A stretch of 64,000 bases of DNA from contig JBALWH010000024.1 of the NCBI GenBank assembly GCA_036960175.1, forward strand, positions 1 to 64,000, given 5' to 3'. The stretch is from Motiliproteus sp036960175 (lineage in GTDB: Bacteria; Pseudomonadota; Gammaproteobacteria; Pseudomonadales; Balneatricaceae). Within the stretch, counting starts at the first letter, position 1; each line of letters starts with the position of its first letter. Both the position numbers and the translations under genes were made by a program. Below, in pieces: positions 17,397 through 27,337 of this stretch. The notes beneath the pieces are model-generated. The model was not told the DNA's origin. It ran no database searches and saw nothing but the letters and a program-made list of their open reading frames with translations.

Positions 17397-19088
17397 TTGT
17401 CATTGAATGATCTGTTGAATTCTGAGAAAAGTCAGGGGCCTAGTATAGATTTCGGTTCCTACCAAACACTACTGGATGTATTTGATCATTCTTGCCGCCG
17501 CTACGGAGATCTTCCCGCCTATTCTAATCTGGGTAAAACCCTGAGCTTCAATGAACTGAACGGTTCTGTGCGTGATTTTGCCGCCTATCTACAGCATAAA
17601 AGCGGTCTTAAGCCTGGCGATCGCATTGCCATACAGTTACCCAATTTGATCCAGTACCCTGTTGCCTTGTTTGCAGCGTTGCGTGTTGGCTTGGTGGTGG
17701 TGAATACTAATCCCCTCTATACAGCTGATGAAGTTGAGCATCAATTTAATGATGCCGGTGTTAAGGCTGTAATAGTGCTGGCCAATATGGCCCACCTGAT
17801 AGAAAAGGTCATGCCACGTACACAGCTGCAGACGGTGATCGTTACTGAGCTGGGTGATGCGCAGCCACCGGCGCGAAGATTGATCATTAATGCCATGGTC
17901 AAACATGTAAAGAAGATGGTTCCTGACTATAAAATAGCCAATGCGGTTTCTTATATTAGCGCGATGAAAGAAGGGGCTCAGTTGTCCCTGAATCCGGTCG
18001 AGCTGAAACGAGATGACTTGGCGTTGTTGCAGTATACCGGTGGTACCACGGGGGTGGCCAAAGGCGCAATGTTAAGTCACGGGAATATCCTCGCTAATAT
18101 GCTGCAAGTAAAAGGCTTGCTGGAATCCAATACTCAAGCGGGCCGTGAGCTGGCAATAGCCCCTTTGCCGCTCTATCACATATATTCATTTACGCTTAAC
18201 TGCATGCTGACCATGGAAATCGGTTGTCATGTGGTACTGATTACCAATCCCAGAGATATACCCGCCTTTGTGCGGGAACTGCGGAAATGGAAGTTTACGA
18301 TTTTCAGCGGCTTGAATACTTTGTTTGTCGCCTTGTGTAAAAACCAGCAATTCAAAGAACTCAATTTTGATGATCTTAAACTCACTCTTTCCGGCGGTAT
18401 GGCGCTAACAGAAGCGGCAGCGACTAGGTGGCAGCGGGTGACGGGTAATGAAGTGATTGAAGGTTACGGGCTCACAGAAACCTCACCTATTGCGACGGTT
18501 AATCCTCCTGGCCGGGTACAGCAGGGCACCATTGGCCTGCCTATTCCTTCGACTGAAGTGCGTTTGTTAGATGATGATGATCTGGAGGTGCCTCGTGGCG
18601 GCGTTGGAGAGCTTTGTGTTCGAGGTCCTCAGGTCATGATGGGGTATTGGAATCAGCCCGAAGAAACAGCTTTGGTCTTGTCTGCGGATGGTTGGTTAAG
18701 GACCGGTGATATCGCTCAAATTCAAGACGATGGCTATATTCGAATCGTTGATCGTAAGAAAGATATGATAAATGTCTCTGGTTTCAACGTTTATCCCAAT
18801 GAATTGGAAAATATCATTTGCGGTCATCCAGAAATCGATGAGTGTGTGGTAATCGGATTGCCAAACGAACACAGTGGTGAGCTGATTAAATTGTTTGTGG
18901 TGAGTAATAATTCCTATCTTAGCGTTAAGGAAGTTAGGGACTACGCCAGAGAGCGCTTGACCGCCTACAAAGTTCCCAGTCAGGTCGAGTTTCGATCTGA
19001 GTTACCTAAGACCAATGTGGGTAAAGTGCTGCGGCGTTCGTTGCGCGAAGAAGAAATTGCTAAGATGCAGCAAGCCCATAAAGGTTGA
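17397..19088 (+). CDS. fadD: Long-chain fatty acid-CoA ligase
   Basis: 563 residues, the length of bacterial FadD. It activates free fatty acids to acyl-CoA with ATP, at the inner face of the membrane, for beta-oxidation or lipid recycling. The AMP-binding P-loop-like motif YTGGTTGVAKGAML is near residues 214-227. YGLTETSP and the FACS signature DGWLRTGDIAQI..GYIRIVDRKKDMI follow, with the C-terminal catalytic lysine in KTNVGKVLRR. It starts with TTG at 17397, supported by AAGGAG (17386-17391) 5 nt upstream. It stands alone between yafJ and hrpA. Confidence 0.94.
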   Translation: MSLNDLLNSEKSQGPSIDFGSYQTLLDVFDHSCRRYGDLPAYSNLGKTLSFNELNGSVRDFAAYLQHKSGLKPGDRIAIQLPNLIQYPVALFAALRVGLVVVNTNPLYTADEVEHQFNDAGVKAVIVLANMAHLIEKVMPRTQLQTVIVTELGDAQPPARRLIINAMVKHVKKMVPDYKIANAVSYISAMKEGAQLSLNPVELKRDDLALLQYTGGTTGVAKGAMLSHGNILANMLQVKGLLESNTQAGRELAIAPLPLYHIYSFTLNCMLTMEIGCHVVLITNPRDIPAFVRELRKWKFTIFSGLNTLFVALCKNQQFKELNFDDLKLTLSGGMALTEAAATRWQRVTGNEVIEGYGLTETSPIATVNPPGRVQQGTIGLPIPSTEVRLLDDDDLEVPRGGVGELCVRGPQVMMGYWNQPEETALVLSADGWLRTGDIAQIQDDGYIRIVDRKKDMINVSGFNVYPNELENIICGHPEIDECVVIGLPNEHSGELIKLFVVSNNSYLSVKEVRDYARERLTAYKVPSQVEFRSELPKTNVGKVLRRSLREEEIAKMQQAHKG

Positions 19089-19178
19089 GCCAGCCGTTAA
19101 TACGGTTACGTCGCTGGAGCAATGCAGCGATAGCCTCTATAATCCCGACTCTTTTTATCCTGCAAAGTCATAAATCCT

Positions 19179-22100
19179 TTGAATTCAAATATCAATAAGC
19201 TCTCTGAACAGATCGAATGTTGTCTGATTTCTGACCGGCAAGAGTTACGCAAGATGCTGTCCGCCATTCAGCGCAACGAGGCCAAAGGTTGCCCTTCTGA
19301 CCGCCTGCAAAAGCGCTTTGTCGAAAAAGCCGAACGCTCCAGCAGAATGGTCGACCAGCGCAGAGCGATGGTTATAACTCCAAACTATGATGATGCCCTT
19401 CCTATCAGTGCAAAACGGCAAGATATTATCGAGCTGATCAAGCAGCATCAGGTCATTGTGCTGGCGGGCGAAACGGGTTCCGGCAAGACCACGCAGCTGC
19501 CTAAATTCTGCCTCGAATTAGGGCGCGGGATATTCGGGCTTATTGGCCACACTCAGCCCCGTCGGCTGGCTGCCCGAGCAGTGGCCAACCGCATTGCCGA
19601 AGAGCTGAACGTCGAGCTGGGCAGTACCGTGGGTTACCAGGTTCGCTTTAGTGATTCACTCAGTGATCAAAGTCGCGTGAAATTGATGACCGATGGTATC
19701 CTGTTGGCAGAAATACAACATGACCCCTTGTTGCTGCGTTACGACACTCTAATTATTGATGAGGCCCATGAGCGTAGCCTCAATATTGATTTTCTCCTCG
19801 GATATCTAAAACGCATTTTACCCAAACGGCCCGATCTAAAATTAATTATTACCTCCGCTACCATCGACCTAGAGCGTTTTTCCCGCCATTTCAATGCGCC
19901 AGTATTAGAAGTGTCCGGTCGTACTTATCCGGTTGAGGTCATCTACCGGCCATTGGATGAGATGGGCAGTGATACGGACGGCCAGGAAAAAGACTTAAGT
20001 GTGCAGCAGGCGGTGGTTCAGGCTGTTCGTGATATCGAACAACTGGAGCGTCAACGGCAGATTCGTCATCGTGGCGATGTACTGGTTTTCCTTAGCGGTG
20101 AGCGTGATATTCGCGAGACCGCGGAAGCTCTGCGTAAGCAGCAATTTCGGCATACTGAAGTGCTCCCTTTATATGCGCGGTTGAGCCAGGCCGAGCAAAA
20201 CCGGATATTTCACCCCAGCGGGCAAGGGCGACGAATCATATTGTCTACCAACGTTGCCGAAACTTCCCTGACGGTGCCGGGTATTCGCTATGTGGTGGAT
20301 CCAGGGAATGCTCGCGTCAGTCGCTACAGTTATCGTTCCAAAATTCAGCGTTTGCCCATTGAGGCAATCTCGCAAGCCAGTGCTAATCAGCGCAAAGGCC
20401 GCTGTGGAAGGGTGTCTGAAGGTATCTGTATTCGTCTATTTAGTGAGGATGATTTCAATAATCGGCCGGCCTTCACCGAAGCGGAAATATTAAGGACTAA
20501 CCTTGCCTCTGTGATTCTGCAGATGGAAGGGCTGAATTTGGGTCGGATTGAGGATTTTCCGTTTATAGATCCGCCTGATTCTCGTTTTATTAAAGACGGT
20601 GTCCGTCTGTTGCAAGAGCTGCGAGCGCTGGATCAGCAGGGCCGATTAACGCCCATTGGTCGTAATCTCAGTCGTTTGCCAGTGGATCCTCGTATCGGGC
20701 GTATGGTGCTGGAGGCGCAGAATAATGGTTGCCTGAGCGAAGTGTTGATCATTGCCAGTGCTCTGAGTGTTCAGGACCCTCGGGAACGGCCGCTGGATAA
20801 GCAGCAGCAGGCGGATGAAAAGCATAAGCAGCATCAGGATAAGGACTCTGATTTTACCGGATTCGTTAACTTGTGGAATCAATACGAAGAGCAGCGCCAG
20901 ATTCTGAGTAGTGGTCAGCTGCGCAGCTATTGTCGTAAGAATTTTCTGGCCTTTATGCGCATGCGCGAATGGCGAGATCTACACCGGCAGTTACATCTGG
21001 CTGTAAAAGACCTGGGCTTGAAAGAAAATAGACAGCCAGCGGGGAGTGACGCAGTGCATCGCTCTTTGCTGGCAGGCTTGCTAAGTCATATCGGGCAGAA
21101 AGATGAAAACCGGGAATACTTGGGTGCCAGAAATCGCCGGTTTATGATCTTTCCGGGGTCTTCGGTGGCCAAAGGTAAGGGTTCTGCCAAATGGATGATG
21201 GCTGCTGAGCTAGTTGAGACAAGCCGCTTGTTCGCCCGCGTGGTCGCGGCGATTGACCCTAAATGGCTGGAGCCACTGGCTCAGCATCTAATCAACCGCA
21301 GTTATTCCGAACCGCATTGGGAAAAGAAAGCAGCCCGCGTGGTTGCCTACGAGCAACAGACGCTCTATGGCTTGTCAATCGTATCTCGCCGAAAAGTTCA
21401 CTATGGGGGGATTGATGCGGATGTTAGTCAGCAAATATTCGTGCGCTCGGCGCTGGTCGAGGGGGACTTTCAAACCACCGCGGCGTTTTTCACACACAAT
21501 CGTTCGCTATTAAAGGAAGTGGAAGCCCTGGAAGATAAGTCCAGACGCCGGGATATCCTTATTGATGAAGAGCAGCTCTTTGAATTTTACCGGGAGCAGT
21601 TGTTAAAAAATCACGGCGAAGATGTCGTCAATGGTGCTTCTTTTGAACAATGGCGGAAAAAGTTAGAGCAAGATAACCCTCAAGCGCTGTTTATTACTAA
21701 GCAGCAGTTGATGCAGCATGATGCTCAGACGATTACAGAGAGTCGCTACCCGGAGTCTTTTAATTGGCAGGGAATGAGCTTTCGACTGAGTTATCGTTTT
21801 GAGCCTGGCGCCGTCGATGATGGCGTGACCATTTCAGTCCCTGTGGCTGCATTCAACCGATTGCCGTATAAACGCCTGCAATGGCTGGTTCCGGGGATGC
21901 TGAGAGAGAAATGCATCGCTTTGCTGAAAGCATTACCAAAACAATTGCGTAAGAATTTTGTTCCTATCCCAGACTATGTTGATGCTTTCCTAGATGCATC
22001 CTCTGCCGATGATGTGGCTTTGACAGATGCTTTGTCTTTTGCGTTGAAAAAGATGACAGGCGTGCTGATCCCTCCGGAAGCCTGGGATGATATGGTTGTT

Positions 22101-23102
22101 GAAGACCATCATTTGATTAACTACCGGCTGTTAGACGAGCAAGGTGAGTTATTGGCAGTCGCTCGGAGTTGGCAGGATCTAAGCCGGAAATACGGAGCCC
22201 GCAGCCAGGCTATATCTGCAGCGCCCGGCCATGAGCTGGAGCGCGAGGGTATCAGTCAATGGGATTTCGGTGCCTTGCCGGAGCAGGTTGAAGTCGATCA
22301 AGCAGGATTCAAGGTAACCCTGTTTCCGGGGTTATGTGTCGACGGGCAGGATATTGCCCTCAAGTTGTTTGATAGTCCGCTGAAATCGACAACTGCTCAT
22401 CGCCAAGGGGTAGTGAAATTGATTCAGCAGCGAATTCAGCCGCAGATCAAATACCTGCAAAAGGATCTGCCGCGCTGGTCGCAAATAGCGTTGATGTATT
22501 CGACTGTGGGCAGTAAGCAGCAGCTCTGGACTGACTTTATTGATGCCGTGACAGAAGGCTGCTTTCTCAGCGCCAATCCATTGCCAAGAACGGAACAGGA
22601 ATTCGACGCATTGGTTGAGGTGCGCAAAAGTCAATTTAATCAGCATGCGAAATCTTTGGCGGAGCTGTTGGATAAAATATTGATTCAATACCGCAAGTTG
22701 CAGAAGCAATTGTCCGGTAAGGTGGCCCTTGATGGCGTCATGGTGCTCACTGATATTCGTTCACAATTGGAATGTTTGGTTAGCAAGGGGTTTTTGAGCA
22801 ATACGCCTAGCCAATGGTTGCAGCGTTACCCTGTTTATCTGCAGGCTATCGAAATTCGCCTGGAAAAGTATCGGCGGGATCTCAATCAGCAGCGTTTCTA
22901 CAGTGAGCAACTAAATAGCTATTGGCAGCAATACCAGCAAAAATCCAAAGACCAGGTCGGTGATTTGATGCTGACTCAGCGCTTGTCGGAGTACCGCTGG
23001 ATGATGGAAGAGTATCGGGTATCGCTATTTGCTCAAGCGATAGGTACGCTGATGCCGGTATCCGCAAAAAGGCTAGAGAAACTCTGGCGTAGCTGTAATT
23101 GA
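19179..23102 (+). CDS. hrpA: ATP-dependent DEAH-box RNA helicase HrpA
   Basis: 1307 residues, matching E. coli HrpA (1300). DEAH/RHA helicases unwind or remodel RNA; HrpA rescues stalled or collided ribosomes. Walker A GETGSGKT is at 97-104, motif II DEAH at 194-197, SAT (motif III) follows, and motif VI reads QRKGRCGR. After these come the winged-helix/ratchet and OB-fold regions, then the long HrpA-specific C-terminal half with the DUF3418 region. The TTG start at 19179 has no clear ribosome-binding site, but a downstream start would shorten the normal N-terminal helical region. Confidence 0.95.
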   Translation: MNSNINKLSEQIECCLISDRQELRKMLSAIQRNEAKGCPSDRLQKRFVEKAERSSRMVDQRRAMVITPNYDDALPISAKRQDIIELIKQHQVIVLAGETGSGKTTQLPKFCLELGRGIFGLIGHTQPRRLAARAVANRIAEELNVELGSTVGYQVRFSDSLSDQSRVKLMTDGILLAEIQHDPLLLRYDTLIIDEAHERSLNIDFLLGYLKRILPKRPDLKLIITSATIDLERFSRHFNAPVLEVSGRTYPVEVIYRPLDEMGSDTDGQEKDLSVQQAVVQAVRDIEQLERQRQIRHRGDVLVFLSGERDIRETAEALRKQQFRHTEVLPLYARLSQAEQNRIFHPSGQGRRIILSTNVAETSLTVPGIRYVVDPGNARVSRYSYRSKIQRLPIEAISQASANQRKGRCGRVSEGICIRLFSEDDFNNRPAFTEAEILRTNLASVILQMEGLNLGRIEDFPFIDPPDSRFIKDGVRLLQELRALDQQGRLTPIGRNLSRLPVDPRIGRMVLEAQNNGCLSEVLIIASALSVQDPRERPLDKQQQADEKHKQHQDKDSDFTGFVNLWNQYEEQRQILSSGQLRSYCRKNFLAFMRMREWRDLHRQLHLAVKDLGLKENRQPAGSDAVHRSLLAGLLSHIGQKDENREYLGARNRRFMIFPGSSVAKGKGSAKWMMAAELVETSRLFARVVAAIDPKWLEPLAQHLINRSYSEPHWEKKAARVVAYEQQTLYGLSIVSRRKVHYGGIDADVSQQIFVRSALVEGDFQTTAAFFTHNRSLLKEVEALEDKSRRRDILIDEEQLFEFYREQLLKNHGEDVVNGASFEQWRKKLEQDNPQALFITKQQLMQHDAQTITESRYPESFNWQGMSFRLSYRFEPGAVDDGVTISVPVAAFNRLPYKRLQWLVPGMLREKCIALLKALPKQLRKNFVPIPDYVDAFLDASSADDVALTDALSFALKKMTGVLIPPEAWDDMVVEDHHLINYRLLDEQGELLAVARSWQDLSRKYGARSQAISAAPGHELEREGISQWDFGALPEQVEVDQAGFKVTLFPGLCVDGQDIALKLFDSPLKSTTAHRQGVVKLIQQRIQPQIKYLQKDLPRWSQIALMYSTVGSKQQLWTDFIDAVTEGCFLSANPLPRTEQEFDALVEVRKSQFNQHAKSLAELLDKILIQYRKLQKQLSGKVALDGVMVLTDIRSQLECLVSKGFLSNTPSQWLQRYPVYLQAIEIRLEKYRRDLNQQRFYSEQLNSYWQQYQQKSKDQVGDLMLTQRLSEYRWMMEEYRVSLFAQAIGTLMPVSAKRLEKLWRSCN

Positions 23103-23523
23103 TTGAGGGTGTTGACGGTTTTTCGAAAACATGATTGAATAGCGCAGATTTTAAGGATCTGGCGTCAGTAAAGCGCAACGGATCTGTAGGTTAGTTTGTT
23201 TTTGTTAGGTCAAAAACGTTGTAACTAAGGCCACAGATCTTTAATAAGGCACTGTTACGCAGTAAAATAGAAAAGTTAATTCGCCAAGGTTTTTAGATCG
23301 AACCTTTATTTCGGTTAAAAAACACTGGATTTGAGAATTAAATAGGCAAAAAGGCTATGTTTTTTTATCAATAGGTCTACTTTTTTTGCCTAAGCTGCGT
23401 TAAAGTTGAGACGTTTGGAATTTAAGTGTTTTCTTGGATATGTCTGCTATAACAGATGATCGAAGAAATATAATAGAAAAATGATTAACTACTAGTATGT
23501 TAAAACTTGAAGGGGAAACTTTA
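23103..23523. other. Long upstream region of the porin gene
   Basis: A non-coding stretch of about 420 bp that becomes very AT-rich after 23270, with poly-T and poly-A runs around 23350-23395. This is typical of upstream regions of strongly expressed, regulated porins. It contains a candidate extended -10 element at 23445-23453. I recognise no small RNA gene and no hrpA terminator. Confidence 0.6.
23445..23453 (+). promoter_or_regulatory. Candidate extended -10 promoter element of the porin gene
   Basis: TGCTATAAC fits the extended -10 form TGn-TATAAC and would give a 5' UTR of about 60 nt before the porin ATG at 23524. No good -35 hexamer lies at normal spacing. Confidence 0.4.
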
Positions 23524-24609
23524 ATGAAGAAGCAACTTATCGCTCTGGCTGTTGCAGGTGCAATGGCAGCTCCAATGATCGCTCAAGCTGACGCTACCGT
23601 ATACGGTTCTTTCCGTATGGGCGTTGCTCAAACTGACAATAATGGCTCCGGCGATACTGATGGTGATCTGGACGTAGTTGATACTTCCAGCCGTATCGGT
23701 GTTAAGGGTACTGTCGACCTGGGTCTTGAAGGAACTGAAGGTTTCTTCAAAGCTGAGTGGCAGGCAATCGGTACTGACGATCCAGACCAGACTGACGGCC
23801 TGCGTGTACGTTTGATGCAGACGGGTGCGCGTGGCGACTGGGGTCAGGTTACTATCGGTAAGCAGTGGATGCCTCACTACCTGTGGATCTCCGCGCCTAC
23901 TAACGTTTTTCACCCTGGTGACGGTTCCTTCGGTGAGCGTTTCAACCTGGGTAATACTGGTGAAGGTAAATCAGGTCACTTCCTGAAGCGTACCGAGGGA
24001 TCTCTCGCTTATCATTCACCTGTGATGAACGGCCTGCAGCTTGTAGCTGCCGTTGTTCTGTTGGGTGATAATGATGATGACAACGGTGTCGCTGATGATA
24101 GCGTTGATGCGTATAACCTGGCTGTGCGTTACGCTGCCAACGGGTTCACTGCAGCGCTTTCCTATGGTGAGATGGAAGTTGGTAGCAGTTCTAGCTCTAC
24201 CGTAGTGAGTTCTACTGGTGTCGGTACTCCGGTTTCTTCCGTTACCACTACCACATTTGCAGACAACGAAGTAGAAAACCTTGGTTTGAATCTGAAGTAT
24301 AAGGCTAATGCTCTTGAAGTTATGGTCAAATACGAAGAAGAAGAAACCACGGTAGATGGCGCGGTTACTAAAGACGAAGAAGTTATCGAACTGGCTGTTC
24401 GTTACACAGTAAACGGTACTGCTGTTTACGCTCGTGTTTCTGACTACGAGGATAAGAAAGTAGCTGGTGCAGCTGGCGATCTGGAACAGTGGGGCGTTGG
24501 TGTTTCCAAGAAATTGGGCAAAGGCATCGTATACCTTGAGCACGTAAACAACGATAGCGACGACACTGCTGGTGATCGTACTCTTGCTGGTTATCGTCTG
24601 GACTTCTAA
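23524..24609 (+). CDS. Outer-membrane general porin (Gram-negative porin, type 4)
   Basis: 361 residues. A signal peptide (MKKQLIAL..APMIAQA, cleavage after residue 22) precedes a beta-barrel rich in alternating hydrophobic residues, ending in phenylalanine (YRLDF) as outer-membrane insertion requires. The acidic character and the TVYGSFRMG first strand fit trimeric diffusion porins of gammaproteobacteria. I start at the ATG at 23524, 7 nt after AGGGGA, rather than at 23497. Codon choice is strongly biased (GGT, GCT, GTT, CTG), suggesting high expression. A serine/threonine/valine-rich stretch near residues 220-247 is probably a surface loop. A strong terminator follows. Confidence 0.95.
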   Translation: MKKQLIALAVAGAMAAPMIAQADATVYGSFRMGVAQTDNNGSGDTDGDLDVVDTSSRIGVKGTVDLGLEGTEGFFKAEWQAIGTDDPDQTDGLRVRLMQTGARGDWGQVTIGKQWMPHYLWISAPTNVFHPGDGSFGERFNLGNTGEGKSGHFLKRTEGSLAYHSPVMNGLQLVAAVVLLGDNDDDNGVADDSVDAYNLAVRYAANGFTAALSYGEMEVGSSSSSTVVSSTGVGTPVSSVTTTTFADNEVENLGLNLKYKANALEVMVKYEEEETTVDGAVTKDEEVIELAVRYTVNGTAVYARVSDYEDKKVAGAAGDLEQWGVGVSKKLGKGIVYLEHVNNDSDDTAGDRTLAGYRLDF

Positions 24610-24623
24610 TAGTTAACTATTAG
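24606..24623. repeat. 18-bp perfect palindrome over the porin stop codon
   Basis: CTAATAGTTAACTATTAG is an exact palindrome that includes the porin TAA stop and provides a second, tandem stop. It is separate from the terminator that follows and might act as an operator or a transcript 3' structure. Confidence 0.6.
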
Positions 24624-24635
24624 AAAACCAAATCG

Positions 24636-24665
24636 AAGAGGACCTTTTTAGGTCCTCTTTTTTTT
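24636..24665 (+). terminator. Strong intrinsic terminator of the porin gene
   Basis: A perfect 10-bp stem (AAGAGGACCT / AGGTCCTCTT) with a TTTT loop merges into a run of eight T. It lies 27 bp after the porin stop. Confidence 0.95.
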
Positions 24666-24823
24666 GCTGTTTGATTGGTGTCAGTTAATATTAATAAGTC
24701 GTCGACTTTGATCTAAAATCGCAAAAAAAATTCTGCGTATTACGGATAACCTGTTATTCTTTGATGCAATGCAGAATGTAGTATTGCAGCAAAGAATATG
24801 TAGATTTAAAAGAAGGAACTAGC

Positions 24824-25537
24824 GTGAAGATTAAACAGTTGACCAAATTCATCTACGGGTCTTTATTACTGCTTTGTGTCAGTGGTTTCGCTTCTGCTAA
24901 TAGCGGAAATGAAGCGGGCGATCCGTGGGAGGGGTTTAATCGCGGGATCTTTTCATTTAATGATGCTCTAGATAGAAATATCTTAGTTCCTGTTACTAAA
25001 GGGTATCGTTTTGTTATGCCGGATGTCGCTGAGAAGGGCGTGCATAACTTTTTCGAAAACCTGGGTGATATAAGTACTTTTATTAACAGCCTTCTTCAGG
25101 GTAAGGTTGATGACGCGACTCAGGACCTGGCGCGTGTAGCATTTAACTCTACTTTTGGGCTTCTGGGTGTTATTGATGTTGCGTCCCCTATGGGCATTGA
25201 CAAGCACGATGAAGATTTCGGCCAGACCTTAGGATATTGGGGCGTTGATAGCGGGCCTTATCTGGTTCTGCCTTTATTGGGTCCGAGTAATGTGCGGGAC
25301 GGTGTCTCTTTAATTCCAGATCATTATCTTGATCCCATTACCTATTTCGAAGATAGCAATGACCGGCTTTGGTTGCAGGCTATTCGAGTTGTTGATACCC
25401 GTGCGGGCTTGATGGAATCAGAAAAATTAATTTCTGGTGATCGTTACAGCTTTATTCGCGATGCCTATCTGCAACGTCGTGAGTTCTTGGTAACTGATGG
25501 TGAAGTCGGAGAAAGTTTCGATCAAGACAATTTCTAA
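24824..25537 (+). CDS. mlaA: MlaA/VacJ outer-membrane phospholipid-retrieval protein
   Basis: 237 residues. MlaA sits in the outer membrane and removes mislocalised phospholipids from the outer leaflet, passing them to MlaC. The family signature is clear: DPWEGFNRGIFSFND near residue 32, then FFENLGD, the INSLLQG helix, NSTFGLLGVIDVA and GQTLGYWGVDSGPYLVLPLLGPS. Unlike the E. coli lipoprotein, the signal peptide has no good lipobox: the only cysteine, C18, is preceded by LLL. A signal peptidase I site after ASA (23-25) fits better. AGAAGGAA precedes the ATG. It is followed by an RssB-like/STAS pair, as I recall in Pseudomonas. Confidence 0.94.
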   Translation: MKIKQLTKFIYGSLLLLCVSGFASANSGNEAGDPWEGFNRGIFSFNDALDRNILVPVTKGYRFVMPDVAEKGVHNFFENLGDISTFINSLLQGKVDDATQDLARVAFNSTFGLLGVIDVASPMGIDKHDEDFGQTLGYWGVDSGPYLVLPLLGPSNVRDGVSLIPDHYLDPITYFEDSNDRLWLQAIRVVDTRAGLMESEKLISGDRYSFIRDAYLQRREFLVTDGEVGESFDQDNF

Positions 25538-25632
25538 GGCACAATTTGTGTGTCTCCAGTCTATCGCTGTTAAACGATAAGAGTATACTCCCTCCATTGC
25601 TACTAACTATGGGAGCTTGCTGGACGGCTAGT

Positions 25633-26793
25633 ATGAATTCTGATCGCTACTGCCTTTTAGTTACAGAAAGTCCAATTGATGAGAAAAGCCTTCAGGCGTT
25701 GAAGGCTATTCTGCAAGAGGAATCTGTCAGCCTTCTTGAAGTTTCGGGTGCGGACGCTGCATTGGCAGCTGTTGATGAAGCTGTCCCAGACATTATCTTT
25801 TCTCAAACCCCATTGTTCGGTGACCAAAGTTGGTTAGGGCGTATCGCTGAACAGGTCCGGCCCAACCCGGTGGTTGCCTTTGGCCACGATACCGATTACC
25901 AATCAGTTATTTTATCTTTGCGTCAGGGTGCCTGTGATTTTTTCAGTCTGCCGATAGAAGATGCTTCTAGTCTCAATCGTTCGGTATTGCGCCAGTTGAA
26001 TAAGGCTAAGGTAATATCTGACAGCCAGTACTATCGTGAAGAGTTAGAACAGAGCTTGGCCTTACTACAGGAAGATCAACAAGCGGGTCGCCATGTGCAG
26101 CAGAAAATGCTGCCTCCCAAAGAGATGATCATCAACGATTATCGCTTTGAATATAGGATTAAACCTTCATTGTTTTTAAGTGGAGATTTTATCGATTTTT
26201 TCAGAATATCTGATTCTTTATCGATGTTCTACCTAGCCGATATTTCGGGTCATGGCGCATCATCTGCGTTTGTCACAGTGCTTTTAAAGAATATGACTAA
26301 CCGCTTGTTACGCAATTATAATCGCGGTTCTAGCTTTCATATTCTTTCTCCTACCGATGTGCTTTCACGCATTAATAAAGAATTATTGGATACCGGTCTT
26401 GGTAAGCATCTGACTATTTTCGTCGGTTTACTCGATCGCATTGAAAACACCCTACAATATGGGGTAGGAGGGCACTTCCCCATGCCTATCCTACGACAAG
26501 GGGGTAAAGTAGAGTTTCTTGCTGGTAGCGGCATGCCGGTAGGGCTTTTTGATGACCCCGAATTTGATGGCCGTATTGTCGAGCTAGAAGATGAGTTTTC
26601 TTTGACTCTTTTTTCGGATGGAATCTTAGAAATTTTGGATATGCCTAGTCTAAAGGATAAAGAAAATTTCTTGCTGGAAACAGCAGCCCGGGGCTATGAT
26701 GATTTACAAGACTTGGCGATTGCATTAGGCGTTGATAAAGTAGAAGAAGCCCCTGATGACATCGCTGCATTAAGTGTCTCCAGAGTTGTTTAG
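25633..26793 (+). CDS. RssB-like receiver/PP2C serine phosphatase with degenerate receiver
   Basis: About 386 residues from the preferred ATG at 25633; the frame is open back to 25546. The N-terminal receiver-like domain has lost its phosphorylation site: Q58 stands where the aspartate should be (PDIIFSQTP), and the acidic pocket is also altered (LVTES). A short coiled coil links it to a SpoIIE/PP2C phosphatase domain with its metal aspartates in SGDFID, LADISGHG, LFSDGILEI and APDDIAAL. It should dephosphorylate the STAS protein encoded 3 bp downstream. By analogy it resembles the Pseudomonas RssB-RssC pair; control of a sigma factor is inference. Confidence 0.9.
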   Translation: MNSDRYCLLVTESPIDEKSLQALKAILQEESVSLLEVSGADAALAAVDEAVPDIIFSQTPLFGDQSWLGRIAEQVRPNPVVAFGHDTDYQSVILSLRQGACDFFSLPIEDASSLNRSVLRQLNKAKVISDSQYYREELEQSLALLQEDQQAGRHVQQKMLPPKEMIINDYRFEYRIKPSLFLSGDFIDFFRISDSLSMFYLADISGHGASSAFVTVLLKNMTNRLLRNYNRGSSFHILSPTDVLSRINKELLDTGLGKHLTIFVGLLDRIENTLQYGVGGHFPMPILRQGGKVEFLAGSGMPVGLFDDPEFDGRIVELEDEFSLTLFSDGILEILDMPSLKDKENFLLETAARGYDDLQDLAIALGVDKVEEAPDDIAALSVSRVV

Positions 26794-26796
26794 ATA

Positions 26797-27279
26797 ATGC
26801 AAAACGGAAAGATTTTATTCGCAGAACAGGATGGTAACTACGTCCTTAAGTTCGTGGGTGATGTGCGTCTTACCCTGTGCTCAACCCTCGATCTGTTCCT
26901 CGAAAATATGCTCGATAATGATGGTTTCAAAACGGTCATCATTGACTTAACTGAAACCCTAGGAATCGATAGTACCTCGTTGGGGCTGATCGCGAAGATT
27001 TCAGTGAAGATGAAACGGCATCATCAGCTGCGTCCCACTATCGTTTCCACTAATGAAGATATCAGTCGAATCTTACTGAGTATGGGGTTTGATAAGGTAT
27101 TTATTCTTATTCGAGAAAACGTCGAAGCGAGCCAGCAACTGCAAGAGTTGTCTGTGCTGCAGGAATCTGAACAACAAGTAAAGGATCGTGTTGTTGATGC
27201 TCATCGTGTACTAATGGAGCTTAATGCAAATAATCGCGATTGCTTTCGTGATCTGGTTCGTTCTCTGGAATCAGAATAA
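26797..27279 (+). CDS. STAS-domain anti-sigma factor antagonist
   Basis: 160 residues. A SpoIIAA-type STAS fold fills about residues 5-105, with the phospho-acceptor loop GIDSTSLGL (57-65); S59 or T60 is the likely phosphorylated residue. A C-terminal helical tail of about 50 residues follows. Such proteins switch partners between an anti-sigma kinase and its target according to phosphorylation. The gene begins 3 bp after the PP2C phosphatase gene, its presumed activator. No anti-sigma kinase gene is in the window. Confidence 0.9.
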   Translation: MQNGKILFAEQDGNYVLKFVGDVRLTLCSTLDLFLENMLDNDGFKTVIIDLTETLGIDSTSLGLIAKISVKMKRHHQLRPTIVSTNEDISRILLSMGFDKVFILIRENVEASQQLQELSVLQESEQQVKDRVVDAHRVLMELNANNRDCFRDLVRSLESE

Positions 27280-27337
27280 GCCAGGTCGCGGCCGTTAAAG
27301 GCAGTTCCTTGACCTCTTGTGTAACTAATGACAATCT

